A stretch of DNA of 13,288 nucleotides from Paracoccaceae bacterium. Lineage in GTDB: Bacteria > Pseudomonadota > Alphaproteobacteria > Rhodobacterales > Rhodobacteraceae. Below the pieces are notes generated by a model. It saw only the letters and a list, made by a program, of their open reading frames with translations, ran no database searches and was not told the origin of the DNA. The DNA lies in the NCBI GenBank assembly GCA_023260935.1, contig JALQTL010000163.1, positions 1-13,288 of the forward strand. Reading direction: 5' to 3'. A program made the translations under genes and the position numbers. Numbering within the stretch: the stretch's first letter is position 1; each line of letters opens with the position of its first letter. This document shows, piece after piece, positions 1 to 6,426 of the stretch.

Positions 1-1
1 T

Positions 2-769
2 ACCAATACGTCTTCCCTTTCGGTGGCAGCCATCGCGGGGGCCATGCGCCATCCGGGCCGGGTGCTGGGGCTGCATTTCTTCAACCCTGCCCCGGCGATG
101 AAACTGGTGGAACTGGTGCCCCATGCGGGAACCGACCCCGCGGCGCTGCATCTGGCACGGCAATGGGCCGAAGCCACCGGCAAAACGGTGGTCGCCGCCC
201 CCGACCGCCCGGGCTTCATCGTCAACCGCTGCGCGCGCCCCTTTTACGGCGAGGCACTGGCCCTTCTGGAAGAGGGCGTTCCCGCCGACCGCATCGATGC
301 CGCCATGCAGGCCGCGGGCTATCGGCTGGGCCCCTTTGCGCTGATCGACCTGGTCGGCGCCGATATCAACCTGGCCGCGACCGAAAGCCTGCGCGCGGCC
401 ATGGACGGGCATCCGCGCTATCATGTCTTTCCTGCGCTCAGTGATCAGGTCCGCCGCGGCAATCTGGGGCGCAAGACCGGCGCGGGTTTCCTTTACCCCC
501 GCAGCGTGACCCCCGCAGAAGACACGGCGATCCGTGACCGGATCGAGGCGATGCTGGTGAACGAGGCGTTGTGGCTTCTGGCCGATGGCGGCACGACGCG
601 GGCGGGGATTGACACCGCATTGAAGCTGGGCCTGAACTTTCCCGCCGGACCCTTTGAAATGCTTGAACGAATGGGGGCTGAAAAGGTGGCGGCACTGCTG
701 GCATCGCTGTCTGCTGCGGCGCCTGCCGCCCTTGCCCCCCGCTATGCCCCGGCACCGGGCTTGATCTGA
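2..769 (+). CDS. paaH: 3-hydroxyacyl-CoA dehydrogenase, PaaH-like (5' end outside window)
   Basis: NAD-dependent oxidation of a 3-hydroxyacyl-CoA, in the paa pathway 3-hydroxyadipyl-CoA to 3-oxoadipyl-CoA, in the cytosol. The frame is open from base 2, beginning TNTSSLSV, the end of the conserved ATNTSSLS segment of the Rossmann domain. A GTG at 23 is therefore internal and the true start lies upstream; most of the NAD-binding domain is missing. Visible are LHFFNPAPAMKLVELV (NAD domain end), then RPGFIVNR with GPFALIDLVG (first C-terminal domain) and a second, degenerate copy with LVNEA and LNFPAGPFE. Two tandem C-terminal domains, and an ending resembling the RYRPCSLL tail of E. coli PaaH, separate it from single-domain 3-hydroxybutyryl-CoA dehydrogenases. 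The thiolase follows 4 bases after the stop, as expected for the next step. The family is secure; the exact substrate is inferred from context. Confidence 0.85.
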   Translation, partial: TNTSSLSVAAIAGAMRHPGRVLGLHFFNPAPAMKLVELVPHAGTDPAALHLARQWAEATGKTVVAAPDRPGFIVNRCARPFYGEALALLEEGVPADRIDAAMQAAGYRLGPFALIDLVGADINLAATESLRAAMDGHPRYHVFPALSDQVRRGNLGRKTGAGFLYPRSVTPAEDTAIRDRIEAMLVNEALWLLADGGTTRAGIDTALKLGLNFPAGPFEMLERMGAEKVAALLASLSAAAPAALAPRYAPAPGLI

Positions 770-773
770 GGAC

Positions 774-1952
774 ATGATGCCGGACGCCTTTCTGTGCACC
801 CACCGACGCACCCCGATCGGCCGCCATGGCGGGGCCCTGGCCCGGGTGCGCCCCGATGATCTGGCAGCGCTGACGATTGATGCGGTGCTGGCGGCCCATC
901 CCGGCCTTGTGGTGGACGAGGTGATCTTCGGCTGTGCCAATCAGGCCGGCGAAGGCAACCGCAACGTGGCCCGGATGGCCTGCCTGATCTCTGGCCTTGG
1001 GGAAAGCGTGCCGGCCACCACGGTGAACCGTCTGTGTGGATCGGGCCTTGATGCGGTCATCATCGCGGCCCGGATGATCCGCGACGGGGCGGCCGATGTC
1101 GTGCTGGCGGGGGGCGTCGAGTCGATGTCGCGGGCGCCTTTCGTGATGCCAAAGGCGGAAACAGCGTTTTCCCGCAATGCCGAGCTGCATGACACCACGA
1201 TCGGCTGGCGCTTTGCCCACAAGGGCATTGCCGCGCGCTACGGTATCGCCTCCATGCCCGAAACGGCCGAGAATCTGGCCACCGAACGGGGCATCGGCCG
1301 CGCCGATCAGGATGCCTATGCCTTGCGCGCACAAACCCGCTTCGATGCCGACTGGCATGCCGCCGATATCGTGCCCGTCACCCCCCCGGGCAAGGTGCAC
1401 CTGCCGTTCGGGCGTGACGAACACCCGCGCGCGACAACGGCCGAAAAGCTGGCCGCCCTGCCCGCCCCGTTCCGCGCCGGGGGCACGGTGACGGCGGGCA
1501 ATTCCAGCGGCGTGAACGATGGGGCGGCCTGCGTCCTGATTGCCTCGGCAAAGGCGGTCAAGACCTTTGACCTGATCCCTCTGGCCCGCATCGGCCATGG
1601 TGCCACGGCGGGCGTTGCGCCTCGGATCATGGGCATTGGCCCTGTCGCGGCGCTGGAACGGATCACCGCCCGCACCGGCCTTTCGGCGCAGGATTTCGAC
1701 GTGATCGAGCTGAACGAGGCCTTTGCCGCGCAGGTTCTGGCCTGTACCCGCGCCTGGGGTCTGGCCGATGACGCGCCCCATGTGAACGCCAGGGGCGGCG
1801 CGATTGCCCTTGGCCACCCGCTTGGCATGTCGGGTGCGCGGATCGCGGCCACAGCGGCCCGGCGGCTGGCCGAAACCGGCGGAACCCATGCCCTTGCCAC
1901 CGCCTGCATCGGCGTGGGACAAGGCATAGCCCTTACCCTTCACGCGGTCTGA
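774..1952 (+). CDS. paaJ: 3-oxoadipyl-CoA thiolase (PaaJ/PcaF-type)
   Basis: Thiolase (acetyl-CoA acyltransferase) that cleaves a 3-oxoacyl-CoA with CoA, releasing acetyl-CoA; the PaaJ/PcaF subgroup makes succinyl-CoA plus acetyl-CoA from 3-oxoadipyl-CoA. It is full length at 392 residues. The nucleophile is Cys88 in NRLCGSGLDA, followed by GGVESMSRAPFVM (113-125), NEAF (314-317), His348 in GHPLG and the acid/base Cys378 in CIGVGQG. The segment HDTTIGWRF followed by SMPETAEN (about 139-167) is characteristic of the PcaF/PaaJ group rather than acetoacetyl-CoA thiolases. Two adjacent ATGs (774 and 777) are possible starts; CTGAGG just upstream may serve as ribosome site. It sits 4 bases after the hydroxyacyl-CoA dehydrogenase and 4 bases before the kynureninase-like gene, so all three are probably one transcript. 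A different beta-keto-acyl-CoA substrate, such as an aroyl-acetyl-CoA, cannot be excluded. Confidence 0.87.
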   Translation: MMPDAFLCTHRRTPIGRHGGALARVRPDDLAALTIDAVLAAHPGLVVDEVIFGCANQAGEGNRNVARMACLISGLGESVPATTVNRLCGSGLDAVIIAARMIRDGAADVVLAGGVESMSRAPFVMPKAETAFSRNAELHDTTIGWRFAHKGIAARYGIASMPETAENLATERGIGRADQDAYALRAQTRFDADWHAADIVPVTPPGKVHLPFGRDEHPRATTAEKLAALPAPFRAGGTVTAGNSSGVNDGAACVLIASAKAVKTFDLIPLARIGHGATAGVAPRIMGIGPVAALERITARTGLSAQDFDVIELNEAFAAQVLACTRAWGLADDAPHVNARGGAIALGHPLGMSGARIAATAARRLAETGGTHALATACIGVGQGIALTLHAV

Positions 1953-1956
1953 CATC

Positions 1957-3087
1957 ATGCACGGCGACGCTTATTTCCTGTATCACTCCATCGGCATGTA
2001 TCCGGGCAAGGCCCGCGACACGGCCGCCGCCATGGCCGATTTCGCGCTGCTGTGGGGCACGCCCGATGATGCGCAATGGGCCGGCGTTCTGCCGCTGCGG
2101 GCGCGGTTCATCGACCGCTGGCGCGCGATCCTGAACGCAGTCCCCGGCAGCGTGACCACCTGTGAAAGCGTGACCCATGGCTTTCACATGCTGCTTTCCG
2201 CCCTGCCCAAGGGGCATCTGGACGGGCGCACGGTTCTGGTGGGGGCAGATTGCTTTCCATCCAACCATTTCCTCTTGCAGCAAATGGCTGATCGCCACGG
2301 CTTTGCCATCCGCACCGTGCCCCTGCGGCAGGGCGCGGCTTTCGTCGAGGATGACGATTTTCTGGAAGCCTGGACACCTGACGTGGGCCTTGCCCTGCTG
2401 ACATGGGTATCCTCCACCACCTCCCACCGGATCGACCTGCCCCGCATGGTGGCGCATGGCCGCCGCATGGGCAGCCTGATCGGCACCGATATCACCCAAG
2501 CCGCGGGGCTGATCCCCTATGACGTTCACGCGCCCGAGGTGGACTTCACCCTTTCCACCTCTCTCAAATGGATGTGCGGCACACCCGGGGCCGGGGTGCT
2601 TTATGTCTCGCCCCGGCTGATCGGGCATTGCCGGCCGGAACTTGCCGGCTGGTTCAGCCAGGAAAATCCGTTCAACTGGGACATCACCGCCTTCGCGCCC
2701 GCGCGCGATATCCGGCGATTTGACAGCGGCACGCCGGGGTGCATGGCCGCACTTGCCTCTCTGCCCGCGCTGGAATGGCACGCGCGTCAGGATCACGCGG
2801 CCCTGCTGGCCCATAACCGGCGCCTGACCGCGGGGCTGATTGCCATGGCCGATGCCCTGCATCTGCCGCTTCTGACCCCGCGGGATGAGGGGAAGCGCGG
2901 CGGGTCGGTGATGGTCCGCCTGCCCGAAAGCCGGCCTGCGGCGGGCCTTCTGGCGCATCTGAGGGGACAGGGGATCAGCGCCGATGCCCGGGGGCAGGTC
3001 TTGCGCCTGTCGCCCGGCATCCTGACCACAGAGGCCGGGCTGAACCGCCTGTCGGAAGAACTGGCGCGGCATTTGAAGGGGGCCTGA
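1957..3087 (+). CDS. Kynureninase-like PLP enzyme (class V aminotransferase fold)
   Basis: PLP-dependent fold-type I enzyme of 376 residues related to kynureninase and class V aminotransferases. The PLP-binding Asp is probably Asp178 in GTDITQAAG. The Schiff-base Lys is Lys204 in STSLKWMCGTPGAG, matching the SYKYLNGGPG block of kynureninase. GWFSQENPFNWD and RRFDSGTP resemble the later kynureninase segments. It starts at YFLYHSIGMYP, where kynureninases have YLDGNSLGPLP, so the N-terminal cap is short but the start is credible and only 4 bases follow the thiolase stop. Classical kynureninase cleaves kynurenine to anthranilate and alanine. Here there is no tryptophan dioxygenase or complete formamidase nearby and several motif residues differ, so the substrate is open: another beta-keto amino acid, a C-C hydrolysis, or an aminotransfer or desulfuration reaction. 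Its stop codon lies in the loop of the terminator at 3078-3094. Confidence 0.75.
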   Translation: MHGDAYFLYHSIGMYPGKARDTAAAMADFALLWGTPDDAQWAGVLPLRARFIDRWRAILNAVPGSVTTCESVTHGFHMLLSALPKGHLDGRTVLVGADCFPSNHFLLQQMADRHGFAIRTVPLRQGAAFVEDDDFLEAWTPDVGLALLTWVSSTTSHRIDLPRMVAHGRRMGSLIGTDITQAAGLIPYDVHAPEVDFTLSTSLKWMCGTPGAGVLYVSPRLIGHCRPELAGWFSQENPFNWDITAFAPARDIRRFDSGTPGCMAALASLPALEWHARQDHAALLAHNRRLTAGLIAMADALHLPLLTPRDEGKRGGSVMVRLPESRPAAGLLAHLRGQGISADARGQVLRLSPGILTTEAGLNRLSEELARHLKGA

Positions 3088-3099
3088 GGCCCCCTTTTT
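3076..3099 (+). terminator. Intrinsic terminator overlapping the stop of the kynureninase-like gene
   Basis: A perfect GC hairpin has arms GGGGGCC (3078-3084) and GGCCCCC (3088-3094), a three-base loop TGA and a following run of five T (3095-3099). Two A:T pairs extend the stem outward (3076-3077 with 3095-3096). The loop is the stop codon of the upstream gene. The convergent monooxygenase gene ends at 3099, so the same hairpin may terminate that transcript too, but its T tract on the minus strand (TTCAAAT) is weak. Confidence 0.88.
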
Positions 3100-4193
3100 C
3101 AGCGGATCCCCGCCTTTTTCAGCCTCGGCAGAACCTCGTCGGCGAAATAGGGGAATTCCTTGACGTAATCGACAAAGGACAGCGTGGTGCCTGCAAAGCC
3201 CGCCTCGTGCAGGCTGATGATGCCGGCCGCCACCTGATCGGGCGTGCCAATCAGCGGGAAGCCCCCATGACCCAGCGCAAAGCCGTAGCGGATCTGGGTC
3301 AAGAGGTCATGCGGGAAGGAAAGCGCATGGGCAAGTTGCAGGCGGATCAGATTGTCCGTCGCCTCCCAATCGGCATTTTCATCGACGATGTAATGCACAA
3401 AATCGCGCGCTTCCTTTTCGGTCGGGCGGCAGACGACATGGCTGAAGGTCAGCACCCCGACCTTGCGCTTCTTTTCGGCGGCCTGCGCCTTCAGGGCGGC
3501 GATTTCCTCTTTTGACCGGGCCAGATCGATGGCAGGGGTGAACAGGAAATCGGCATTGTCGGTGGCAAAGGCGCGCCCCTGCGGGCTGCCGGCCGCATTG
3601 ATGACCGGCACGCCGCCCCGAACGGGTGCAGGATCGCCCTTCAAGCCCCTGATATTCTGGAAGTATTTTCCATCCCAATCGAAATGCGTATCCGATCCCC
3701 AGATCTTGCGGATCAGGTCGAACCATTCCTGCGCATAGCCATAGCGGGTTTCGTGGTCATCGGGCAGTGACAGGCCAAGGGCCTGATACTCGGGCTTGTT
3801 CCAGCCGGCCACGATGTTCAGCCCGGCCCGGCCATGGCCGATCTGGTCAATCGTGGCCATTTGCTTGGCCACCACAACGGGGTGGTTGGCGGTGGTGTGA
3901 ATGGTGGCGAAAACGGTCAGCTTTTCGGTCTGCGCCAAAAGGCCCGCAGCCCATGTCATCGTTTCCAGAACGCCACCGTGAAAATCGGTCGGCCCGCCGT
4001 AACCGATCCAGCGCGCGATCGGCAGCATGAAATCGATGCCCGCCTGATCCAGCATCTTTGCCAGTTTCAGGTTGTTGTCCCAGCTGTTCACCCAGCGTTC
4101 GGGGGCCTGTGTCGGCGTCATCCCCGATGAGCAGTTTGTGGAAAAAGTGCCCAAGCGAAAATGGTCGCCCGAAACCATGAGGTTCGTCGTCAT
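3099..4193 (-). CDS. Luciferase-like (LLM class) flavin-dependent monooxygenase, RutA/SfnG-like
   Basis: FMNH2-dependent oxygenase with the bacterial luciferase TIM-barrel fold, 364 residues and apparently complete. Recognisable blocks are GYGGPTDFHGGVLETMTWAAG (about 64-84), AKQMATIDQIGHGRAGLNIV (109-128), GWNKPEYQALGL (130-141) and a near-C-terminal GTPDQVAAGI. These are the blocks shared by pyrimidine oxygenase RutA and the sulfone monooxygenase SfnG, as opposed to F420-dependent members. The start ATG at 4193 has AGGGA eight bases upstream and no better alternative. It is divergent from the marR-like gene at 4309 and convergent with the kynureninase-like gene. Such enzymes need a separate flavin reductase, and none is present in the window. 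RutA opens an amide ring, so a lactam- or ring-cleaving role is conceivable, but the substrate cannot be read from the sequence. Confidence 0.85.
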   Translation of the reverse strand: MTTNLMVSGDHFRLGTFSTNCSSGMTPTQAPERWVNSWDNNLKLAKMLDQAGIDFMLPIARWIGYGGPTDFHGGVLETMTWAAGLLAQTEKLTVFATIHTTANHPVVVAKQMATIDQIGHGRAGLNIVAGWNKPEYQALGLSLPDDHETRYGYAQEWFDLIRKIWGSDTHFDWDGKYFQNIRGLKGDPAPVRGGVPVINAAGSPQGRAFATDNADFLFTPAIDLARSKEEIAALKAQAAEKKRKVGVLTFSHVVCRPTEKEARDFVHYIVDENADWEATDNLIRLQLAHALSFPHDLLTQIRYGFALGHGGFPLIGTPDQVAAGIISLHEAGFAGTTLSFVDYVKEFPYFADEVLPRLKKAGIR

Positions 4194-4218
4194 CCTGATG
4201 TTCCCTGTTGCGGTTTAG

Positions 4219-4247
4219 ATTATATTTTATACTTGAAACTCTATCGT
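4219..4247 (-). promoter_or_regulatory. Candidate promoter of the flavin monooxygenase gene
   Basis: On the minus strand a perfect TATAAT (4219-4224) stands 25 bases before the ATG at 4193, in the most AT-rich stretch of this part of the window. A 17-base spacer would put the -35 at 4242-4247, where the sequence is ACGATA, a poor match to TTGACA, so the promoter may be weak or activator-dependent. The inverted repeat at 4249-4272 touches the upstream side of this -35 position. No equally convincing plus-strand promoter for the regulator gene was found in the same gap. Confidence 0.4.
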
Positions 4248-4248
4248 A

Positions 4249-4272
4249 AAATCCGTTTGCGTCAACGGATTT
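4249..4272. promoter_or_regulatory. Inverted repeat, candidate operator for the divergent MarR-like regulator
   Basis: Two perfect 9-base arms, AAATCCGTT (4249-4257) and AACGGATTT (4264-4272), are separated by the six bases TGCGTC. The element lies in the 115-base gap between divergent genes, 56 bases from the monooxygenase start and 36 bases from the regulator start. It is not followed by a T run on either strand, so it is not a terminator. Size and symmetry suit a dimeric winged-helix regulator, and the divergent MarR-like protein is the natural candidate. Binding is inferred, not shown. Confidence 0.65.
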
Positions 4273-4294
4273 GCCACGCCACTCTACGGCTGGT

Positions 4295-4299
4295 GGAGG
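4295..4299 (+). promoter_or_regulatory. Shine-Dalgarno GGAGG setting the GTG start of the MarR-like gene
   Basis: GGAGG lies nine bases before GTG 4309, a normal spacing, and zero bases before ATG 4300. This favours the GTG start and a protein three residues shorter than the longest open frame. Confidence 0.65.
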
Positions 4300-4308
4300 A
4301 TGTTATCC

Positions 4309-4863
4309 GTGACCAAGAAAACCCTTGAAACTCAAAGCAATACCCCTGAACAAGGTCTGGATTACCGCTGGCACCTTGCGCAATCGACGGTCGAGGTGGA
4401 AACGACCGAACTGGAATTTGCGCTGATGCGGGCCTTTGAGGGATTCGGGCGGTGGCAATCGGAATGTCTGGCCAATGTCTGCGATCTGGCGGCCACGGGG
4501 CCGGAAAATTCGCTTCTGCACATCATCCGCATGAACGAAAGGCCCAAGTCGATCAAGGATCTGGCGCGCATGACCAACCGCGATGATGTGCCCAACATCC
4601 AGTATTCGCTGCGCAAGCTGATTGGCGCCGGGCTGGTGATGCGCAAGGGGGCGGGCCGCTCGGGCGTGACTTATGAGGTGACAGAGGAAGGCCGCCGCGT
4701 GACCGAGGATTATGGCCGCGTGCGCCGGCGCCTGCTGATCGCGGCCATAGAGGGCGTGCCGGGTTTTGCCCAGCGACTTGACGAGGCATCGCGCACGCTG
4801 AACCTGTTGTCCGGCATCTATGAAGAGGTGGCGCGCGTCGCGGCCACCCACCGGCGCGGATAG
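4309..4863 (+). CDS. MarR-like winged-helix transcriptional regulator
   Basis: DNA-binding regulator of 184 residues. Helical N-terminal block ELEFALMRAFEGFGRWQSEC (about 34-53) precedes a winged helix-turn-helix at about 66-135, with RPKSIKDLARMTN, a probable recognition helix in VPNIQYSLRKL (94-104) and the wing GAGRSGVTYEVTEEG. The start chosen is GTG at 4309: GGAGG at 4295-4299 is nine bases upstream, whereas the in-frame ATG at 4300 directly abuts that motif. It is transcribed away from the flavin monooxygenase gene with a perfect inverted repeat between them, the usual arrangement for a local MarR-type repressor responding to an aromatic ligand or CoA thioester. It belongs to a different MarR-like subgroup from the regulator at 9221-9691, with little resemblance outside the winged helix. 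The ligand is unknown. Confidence 0.8.
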   Translation: MTKKTLETQSNTPEQGLDYRWHLAQSTVEVETTELEFALMRAFEGFGRWQSECLANVCDLAATGPENSLLHIIRMNERPKSIKDLARMTNRDDVPNIQYSLRKLIGAGLVMRKGAGRSGVTYEVTEEGRRVTEDYGRVRRRLLIAAIEGVPGFAQRLDEASRTLNLLSGIYEEVARVAATHRRG

Positions 4864-4881
4864 CCCTACCCCCAGCCCGCC

Positions 4882-6426
4882 TCAGGCAAAGCTGCGGATC
4901 GTGGCCAGGGCCCCGTCCAACGCCTTGCCCTCTTCATCCTGCAAGGCCGCCTCGCGCAGGCGGCGCGCCCAATCGGCAGCATCGTCGCGCGCCGCAACAA
5001 GGGCGATGCCCTCCATCACGCGGTCGAATTTCGACAGGCCCCTTGCATGGGTGTCGGAATAGCCCTTGATCAGGCGGCGGCAGCGGATCACCTCGACCGC
5101 AAGGGCGTAATTGGTGTCCAGATAACCCATGGCGCGGGCAAGCCACTGGTCCAGATGGGCCATTTCCTCGGCATGGCGCAGGGTGCGGCGGCGCCAGCCC
5201 TTCATGCCGCCCAGAAGATACAGAAGACCAAAGGCGAAAAGTCCATCGGTCCGGATCCGGCGGCCCTTGTTGAACCAGCGATCAAGCCGGGCCATCCAGA
5301 CGGGGCTGGCCTGCACCCGTGCCCCCATGGCCCTTGGCAGCATACCCGCGATTTCCTCGGCCCTTGGGTGCATGAATTCGGTCAGGTGCAGAAGCTGGGG
5401 GTCTTTTACCCCCATCTCGCCCTTGATCCGGTCAAAGCGCTGCCCCCGCGTCTTCAGGTCCGCCACGCGGATCACATCATCATAGGACATGGCATTGGCG
5501 ATATACTTGGCCGCCTCGCGCGTAAGGTCAAAGGGCGCGCGGTCGCGGGCCGCGATGCCTTCCAGCCGCGCCATGTACTCCGCCCCGTAGGCGATATCCT
5601 GAAATGTCACCACCTTGCGCAGGCCGGCCTTCGCCATTTCCGCCGCCGCACCCGGCAAGGCATTGCCCCGGCCCGTCAGCGCCTCCCAGTCTCGCAACAG
5701 CGCCGCGGGGCCGCGGGGGGCATCGGCGGCCGGCGGCGGCACGGGTTTCGAAGGCGCAGCCACCGTCACCCCGGCAAGGGCCGCGTCAAACCCGGCAGCA
5801 AAGGCGCGCAGGGATGGCTCTACCCCCTTGCCGCCCGCCCGGATCGCATCCTCGAAAGCCGCCCGGCCAAAGGGCAGCGACTGGCTGGCCGCAAGCGCGC
5901 CGAACAAGGTGGCCGAAATCACCGATCCGTTCCGTGCCGCCACGGCATCGAAATCGGCCGCGATGAAACGCTGTGCCGCCACCTCGGCCGCCGCCAGCAC
6001 CTCGGCCGCATTGGCGATGCCGTCGCCCGGCACCATCTTTTCACTGACCGCAAGGGCGCGATGGGTAGAGGCGATCAGCGTTGTCCGATCAGGCGTCACG
6101 AAGCCGCGAATGATCGACCGCCCGGCCTCCATCAGCTCGGCCGCGATCATGATATCGACATCCCCCGCCGCGGGCATCAGCGAAAAGACCGGTTCCCGGT
6201 CAGAGGCGGGGCACATCTCGATGTAATAGACCGTGGCCCCGGTGCGCTGCGCAACGCCGGCCACGCTGGTTGCCTGACAGGCATAGCCATTGGCGCGGGC
6301 CAGATCCTCGATCCATCCGGTCAGGACACCGCCGCCCTGCCCGCCCACGGCCAGAACCGCCAGCTTGATGATCTGGCCAAGCGCCGGGTCGGTGTGGCGG
6401 GGTTCCAATGCTTCATGCAGCGTCAT
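4882..6426 (-). CDS. iorB: Indolepyruvate oxidoreductase beta subunit with C-terminal extension
   Basis: Partner of IorA in thiamine-dependent oxidative decarboxylation of aryl-pyruvates to aryl-acetyl-CoA. It has 514 residues, whereas archaeal IorB is about 200. Residues about 20-215 are the pyruvate-ferredoxin oxidoreductase gamma-type domain, with GGQGGGVL (28-35) and TSVAGVAQRTGATVYY (53-68). A Pro/Ala-rich linker (about 222-240) leads to an all-helical extension of some 270 residues, as in the proteobacterial IOR family where this part is often fused into one long polypeptide. The start is ATG 6426, which overlaps the iorA stop as ATGA, implying coupled translation; an in-frame ATG at 6501 lies inside iorA and is rejected because the first 25 residues match nothing in the family. 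The gene ends 18 bases from the convergent MarR-like gene with no evident terminator. No cluster-binding Cys pattern is visible here. Confidence 0.85.
   Translation of the reverse strand: MTLHEALEPRHTDPALGQIIKLAVLAVGGQGGGVLTGWIEDLARANGYACQATSVAGVAQRTGATVYYIEMCPASDREPVFSLMPAAGDVDIMIAAELMEAGRSIIRGFVTPDRTTLIASTHRALAVSEKMVPGDGIANAAEVLAAAEVAAQRFIAADFDAVAARNGSVISATLFGALAASQSLPFGRAAFEDAIRAGGKGVEPSLRAFAAGFDAALAGVTVAAPSKPVPPPAADAPRGPAALLRDWEALTGRGNALPGAAAEMAKAGLRKVVTFQDIAYGAEYMARLEGIAARDRAPFDLTREAAKYIANAMSYDDVIRVADLKTRGQRFDRIKGEMGVKDPQLLHLTEFMHPRAEEIAGMLPRAMGARVQASPVWMARLDRWFNKGRRIRTDGLFAFGLLYLLGGMKGWRRRTLRHAEEMAHLDQWLARAMGYLDTNYALAVEVIRCRRLIKGYSDTHARGLSKFDRVMEGIALVAARDDAADWARRLREAALQDEEGKALDGALATIRSFA

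Noticed and set aside
438..1958. Long open frame antisense to the dehydrogenase and thiolase genes
   Set aside because: The translation is rich in Arg, Gly, Pro and His without recognisable motifs, while the opposite strand encodes clear enzymes. It is a by-product of high GC. The same applies to antisense frames at 1933-3072, 5047-6546 and 7110-9170.
4300..4308. ATG start for the MarR-like regulator
   Set aside because: It directly follows the GGAGG motif with no spacing; GTG 4309 is properly spaced.
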